Below the pieces are notes generated by a model that had not been told where the DNA came from, searched no databases, and saw only the letters and a list, made by a program, of their open reading frames with translations. A program made the position numbers and the translations under genes. DNA of 64,000 nt from Streptomyces sp. TLI_053 (GTDB lineage Bacteria > Actinomycetota > Actinomycetes > Streptomycetales > Streptomycetaceae), in the NCBI RefSeq assembly GCF_900105395.1, contig NZ_LT629775.1:8893501-8957500 (forward strand), given 5' to 3'. This document shows, piece after piece, positions 61,733-64,000 of this stretch; within the stretch, counting starts at the first letter, position 1, and each line of letters starts with the position of its first letter.

Positions 61733-63087
61733 CAGGAGCCGGCTCCCTGCTTCTCGAGCTCGGTGGCGAAGGTGCCGGCGAGCTTGCCCAGCGTGGCCTT
61801 CGGGTCGGCCGCGCAGTCGGCGGCGAGCGAGTTCAGGGCCTCGGCGGACGCCTGCCGGAACGGCGTCCACTCCGGCACGGCGGGCACGTAGCGGCCGGCC
61901 TCGCGGTACGCCTTGTCGAAGACCTGCCAGCGCCGGTCGGTGCGCACCGACGCCAGGTCGACGTCCTGGTTGACCGGCAGCCGGACCACGTTGCCGTCGG
62001 TGTCGCCGGCCATGCCGGTCTTCTGGCCCTCGGTGCCGATCAGGTACTCGGCGTACTTCCGCTGGCCGGCGGTGTTGTGCGAACCGGCCATCAGATAGAT
62101 GTTCTCGCCCTCGGCGAGCACGGCGGACCGGCCGCCCGGGGCCGGGCCGGCCGGGAGCGCGACGATCTCGTACTTGTCCTGGCCGAGGCTCTTGTCGAAG
62201 CGGGCCAGGTTGTAGGGGCCGGTGAAGTATATGCCGCCCTTGCCGGTCTCGAACAGCGGGTGCGCCTGGGTGGTCTCTGTGGTGACGGCGCCCGGGGCGA
62301 CGTTCTTGTCCGTGCAGAACTGCTTCTGCAGCCACTGGGCCGCCGCGAGCGAGCCCGGGCTGTCGACGGCGGGCTTCAGGCTCCCGGGGGATCCGGTGAA
62401 GTAGTCGCCGCCGTCGGCCCAGAGGAAGCTGGAGAAGTACCAGTCCAGGTAGCCGCGCTTGGTGCTCCCGGGGACGACGTAGCCGTAGGTGTCGGCCTTG
62501 CCGTTGCCGTCCGGGTCGCGGGTGGTGAACGCCGTCGCGAGGGCGTCGAGCTGGTCCCAGGTGGTGGGGACGGGCAGGCCCAGCTTCTCGCGCCAGTCGC
62601 GGCGGACGAACAGCGCGAAGGTCTGGGCCGAGAACGGGACGCCGTAGTACTTGCCGTCGGCCCCCTTGGCGGCGTCCCAGGCGGCGGGGACCAGACGGTC
62701 GCCGCCGGCCAGCGCGGCGCGGTCGACGGTCCGCACCAGTCCCTGCTTCACCAGGGTGCCGAGCTGCGCGGTGTCGTTCACGATCAGGTCCGGCAACTTC
62801 TTCTGGGCGGCGGCCTGCTGGAGCTTGGTCTCGAAGTCGTCGAAGAGCGCCGTGACGCGGGTGGGGACGCCGGTGGCGGCGGTGAACGCCGCGGCGAGGC
62901 TCTGGTGGGTCTTCTCGGTGTTGGAGCCGGGGGGCTTGCGGACCCAGATCTCCAACGGGGACTTGTCGTCGGAAGCTCCGGTGGTTCCGGAGCTGCCGGA
63001 GCCTCCGGAACCGCAGCCGGCGACGGTGGCCAGGACGAGAGCGGAGGCCGTGAGGGCCGTCCGGAGGCGTGCGAGTCTGCTGAGCAT
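61732..63087 (-). CDS. Extracellular sugar-binding lipoprotein of an ABC importer
   Basis: A 451-residue family 1 solute-binding protein. The signal ends with the lipobox LATVAGCGS. Typical elements are AAAFTAATGVPTRVTALFDD, DLIVNDTAQLGTLVKQGLVR, YYGVPFSAQTFALFVRRDW and GNGKADTYGYVVPG. It opens the operon that also holds the permeases, kdgD, gudD and udh, so its ligand is probably a uronic or aldaric acid or a pectin/alginate-type oligomer. Confidence 0.92.
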   Translation of the reverse strand: MLSRLARLRTALTASALVLATVAGCGSGGSGSSGTTGASDDKSPLEIWVRKPPGSNTEKTHQSLAAAFTAATGVPTRVTALFDDFETKLQQAAAQKKLPDLIVNDTAQLGTLVKQGLVRTVDRAALAGGDRLVPAAWDAAKGADGKYYGVPFSAQTFALFVRRDWREKLGLPVPTTWDQLDALATAFTTRDPDGNGKADTYGYVVPGSTKRGYLDWYFSSFLWADGGDYFTGSPGSLKPAVDSPGSLAAAQWLQKQFCTDKNVAPGAVTTETTQAHPLFETGKGGIYFTGPYNLARFDKSLGQDKYEIVALPAGPAPGGRSAVLAEGENIYLMAGSHNTAGQRKYAEYLIGTEGQKTGMAGDTDGNVVRLPVNQDVDLASVRTDRRWQVFDKAYREAGRYVPAVPEWTPFRQASAEALNSLAADCAADPKATLGKLAGTFATELEKQGAGS

Positions 63088-63162
63088 CGGATTCCCGTCT
63101 ACATATATGGACAGAATCTCTGGATATGGCAGCGCTTCAAGGAGAAGTTAACGTCCGGTACC
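63088..63162. promoter_or_regulatory. Divergent promoter region between the binding-protein gene and iclR
   Basis: This 75-base gap is much richer in A/T than its surroundings. It contains a direct repeat of atatgg at 63105-63110 and 63124-63129 within catatatggacag and ggatatggcag, a candidate regulator site. Both transcripts should start here. Confidence 0.45.
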
Positions 63163-63984
63163 ATGACCGTCAACACTGCTGAACCACCCAACCGGACGGT
63201 GGACATGACCCCAGCCCAGTCGGACGTCGCGACGGTGAAGTCGGCCGAGCGCACGGTACGGATCCTGGAGGCACTGGCGGCCTCCCCGACCCGGCTGACC
63301 CTCGCGGAGCTGCAGGAACGGCTCGGTTATCCGCGGAGCAGCCTGCACGCCCTGGTCCGCACCCTGCGCGAGGTCAAGTGGGTGGAGGCCGACGAGGGCG
63401 GCTCCGCGTTCGGGGTCGGACCGCACGCGCTGCTGGCGGGCACCGCCTACCTCGACCGCGACCCGGCCCTGCCGTACGCGCTCGACGCCCTGGAGGACCT
63501 GCGGGCCGAGATCGGCTACACGGTGCACTTCGCCCGGCGTGACGAGGCGTACGTGCTCTACCTGGCGAGCCGGGAGTCGCGCGACAGCATCCGGGTGATC
63601 TCCCGGGTGGGCCGTCGGCTGCCGGCGCACATCACGGCTCTCGGGCAGGCCCTGCTGGCCGAGTTGACCACCGAGGAGGTGGACGCCGTGCTGCCCCGCA
63701 CCCTGGAGACCTTCACCGAGGAGACCATCACCGACCGGGTGGAGCTGCACGCCGAGCTCGCCGAGGTCCGGGACCGGGGCTGGGCCCTGGAGTCGGAACA
63801 GGGCACCGTGGGCATCGCCTGCATCTCCGCCCCCGTCCCGTACCGGATCCCCGCCACCGATGCGATCAGCTGCTCGATGCCGGCCGAACTCGCCTCGTCC
63901 TTGGAGGTGGACCGGGTGGCGAGGGCGGTGGTGGCGCACACCACCGCCCTCGCCACCACCCTCCGACGGCACGGGATCAGATGA
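63163..63984 (+). CDS. IclR-family regulator of the uronate operon
   Basis: A 273-residue protein from ATG 63163 (TVNTAEPPNRTVDMTPAQSD); ATG 63205 is an alternative. The winged helix is KSAERTVRILEALAASPTRL, ELQERLGYPRSSLHALVRTL, and the C-terminal IclR effector domain contains VRVISRVGRRLPAHITALGQ-like ISRVGRRLPAHITALGQALL and GIACISAPV. It diverges from the transporter-catabolic operon and most likely controls it in response to a pathway sugar. Confidence 0.9.
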   Translation: MTVNTAEPPNRTVDMTPAQSDVATVKSAERTVRILEALAASPTRLTLAELQERLGYPRSSLHALVRTLREVKWVEADEGGSAFGVGPHALLAGTAYLDRDPALPYALDALEDLRAEIGYTVHFARRDEAYVLYLASRESRDSIRVISRVGRRLPAHITALGQALLAELTTEEVDAVLPRTLETFTEETITDRVELHAELAEVRDRGWALESEQGTVGIACISAPVPYRIPATDAISCSMPAELASSLEVDRVARAVVAHTTALATTLRRHGIR

Positions 63985-64000
63985 TCCGGCGGGAGGTCCG

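Noticed and set aside
1..64000. CRISPR arrays, tRNA and rRNA genes
   Set aside because: No regularly spaced direct repeats of 25-40 bases and no cloverleaf or rRNA signature was noticed on reading; a tRNAscan and Infernal search would be decisive.

Overview
The window is high-GC DNA with actinobacterial codon use, GTG/TTG starts, a WhiB protein, Streptomyces-type replication-relaxation and transposase remnants, and VirB4-like integrative-element debris. It most likely comes from a Streptomycetaceae chromosome (Streptomyces or Kitasatospora), probably an accessory or arm-like part of it. All calls rest on reading the sequence; no database search was run.

Layout. (1) 1-5.5 kb: the 3' end of a class I lanthipeptide-type operon (truncated LanB, LanC, a stand-alone SpaB_C-type protein) followed by an unusual regulator that seems to carry four LuxR-like helix-turn-helix units. 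(2) 5.7-14.7 kb: a frameshifted NUDIX gene, a lower-GC island with a receiver-degenerate NarL-type regulator and small ORFs, an FtsX-type ABC exporter pair, the first copy of a dispersed structured repeat, a broken replication-relaxation gene and two small hypothetical genes. (3) 15.4-21.9 kb: a fermentation locus adhE-pflB-pflA with a universal-stress-protein remnant upstream. (4) 22-30.3 kb: cell-wall genes (lytic transglycosylase, GH3, D-Ala-D-Ala carboxypeptidase, PdaC-like deacetylase), a LysR regulator, an anti-sigma-type ATPase and many IS fragments. (5) 30.3-41.2 kb: a gene graveyard (IS pieces, IclR with a frameshift, truncated quinone oxidoreductase, a DNA methyltransferase with an inverted internal piece, VirB4/DUF5655 chimera) that also holds an intact TcmP/DUF5131 three-Cys pair, an excisionase and a tyrosine integrase, so it looks like a decayed integrative element. 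(6) 41.3-52.2 kb: ordinary chromosome: PRC-barrel, MscS channel, MMPL transporter, ABC-F protein with a candidate leader peptide, P450, TetR-SDR, beta-propeller protein. (7) 52.4-64 kb: WhiB, YVTN lipoprotein, CodA-like amidohydrolase and a uronate/aldarate catabolic operon (sugar ABC transporter, KdgD, GudD, an unknown protein, uronate dehydrogenase) with a divergent IclR regulator.

How genes work together. The last operon would import a uronic or aldaric acid, oxidise uronate to the aldarolactone (Udh), dehydrate glucarate (GudD) and convert the product to 2-oxoglutarate semialdehyde (KdgD), probably under the adjacent IclR protein. The pfl locus would cleave pyruvate to formate and acetyl-CoA and reduce the latter to ethanol, but pflB carries two apparent one-base deletions. 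Four such homopolymer deletions in three otherwise well-preserved genes raise the question of sequencing error versus real decay.
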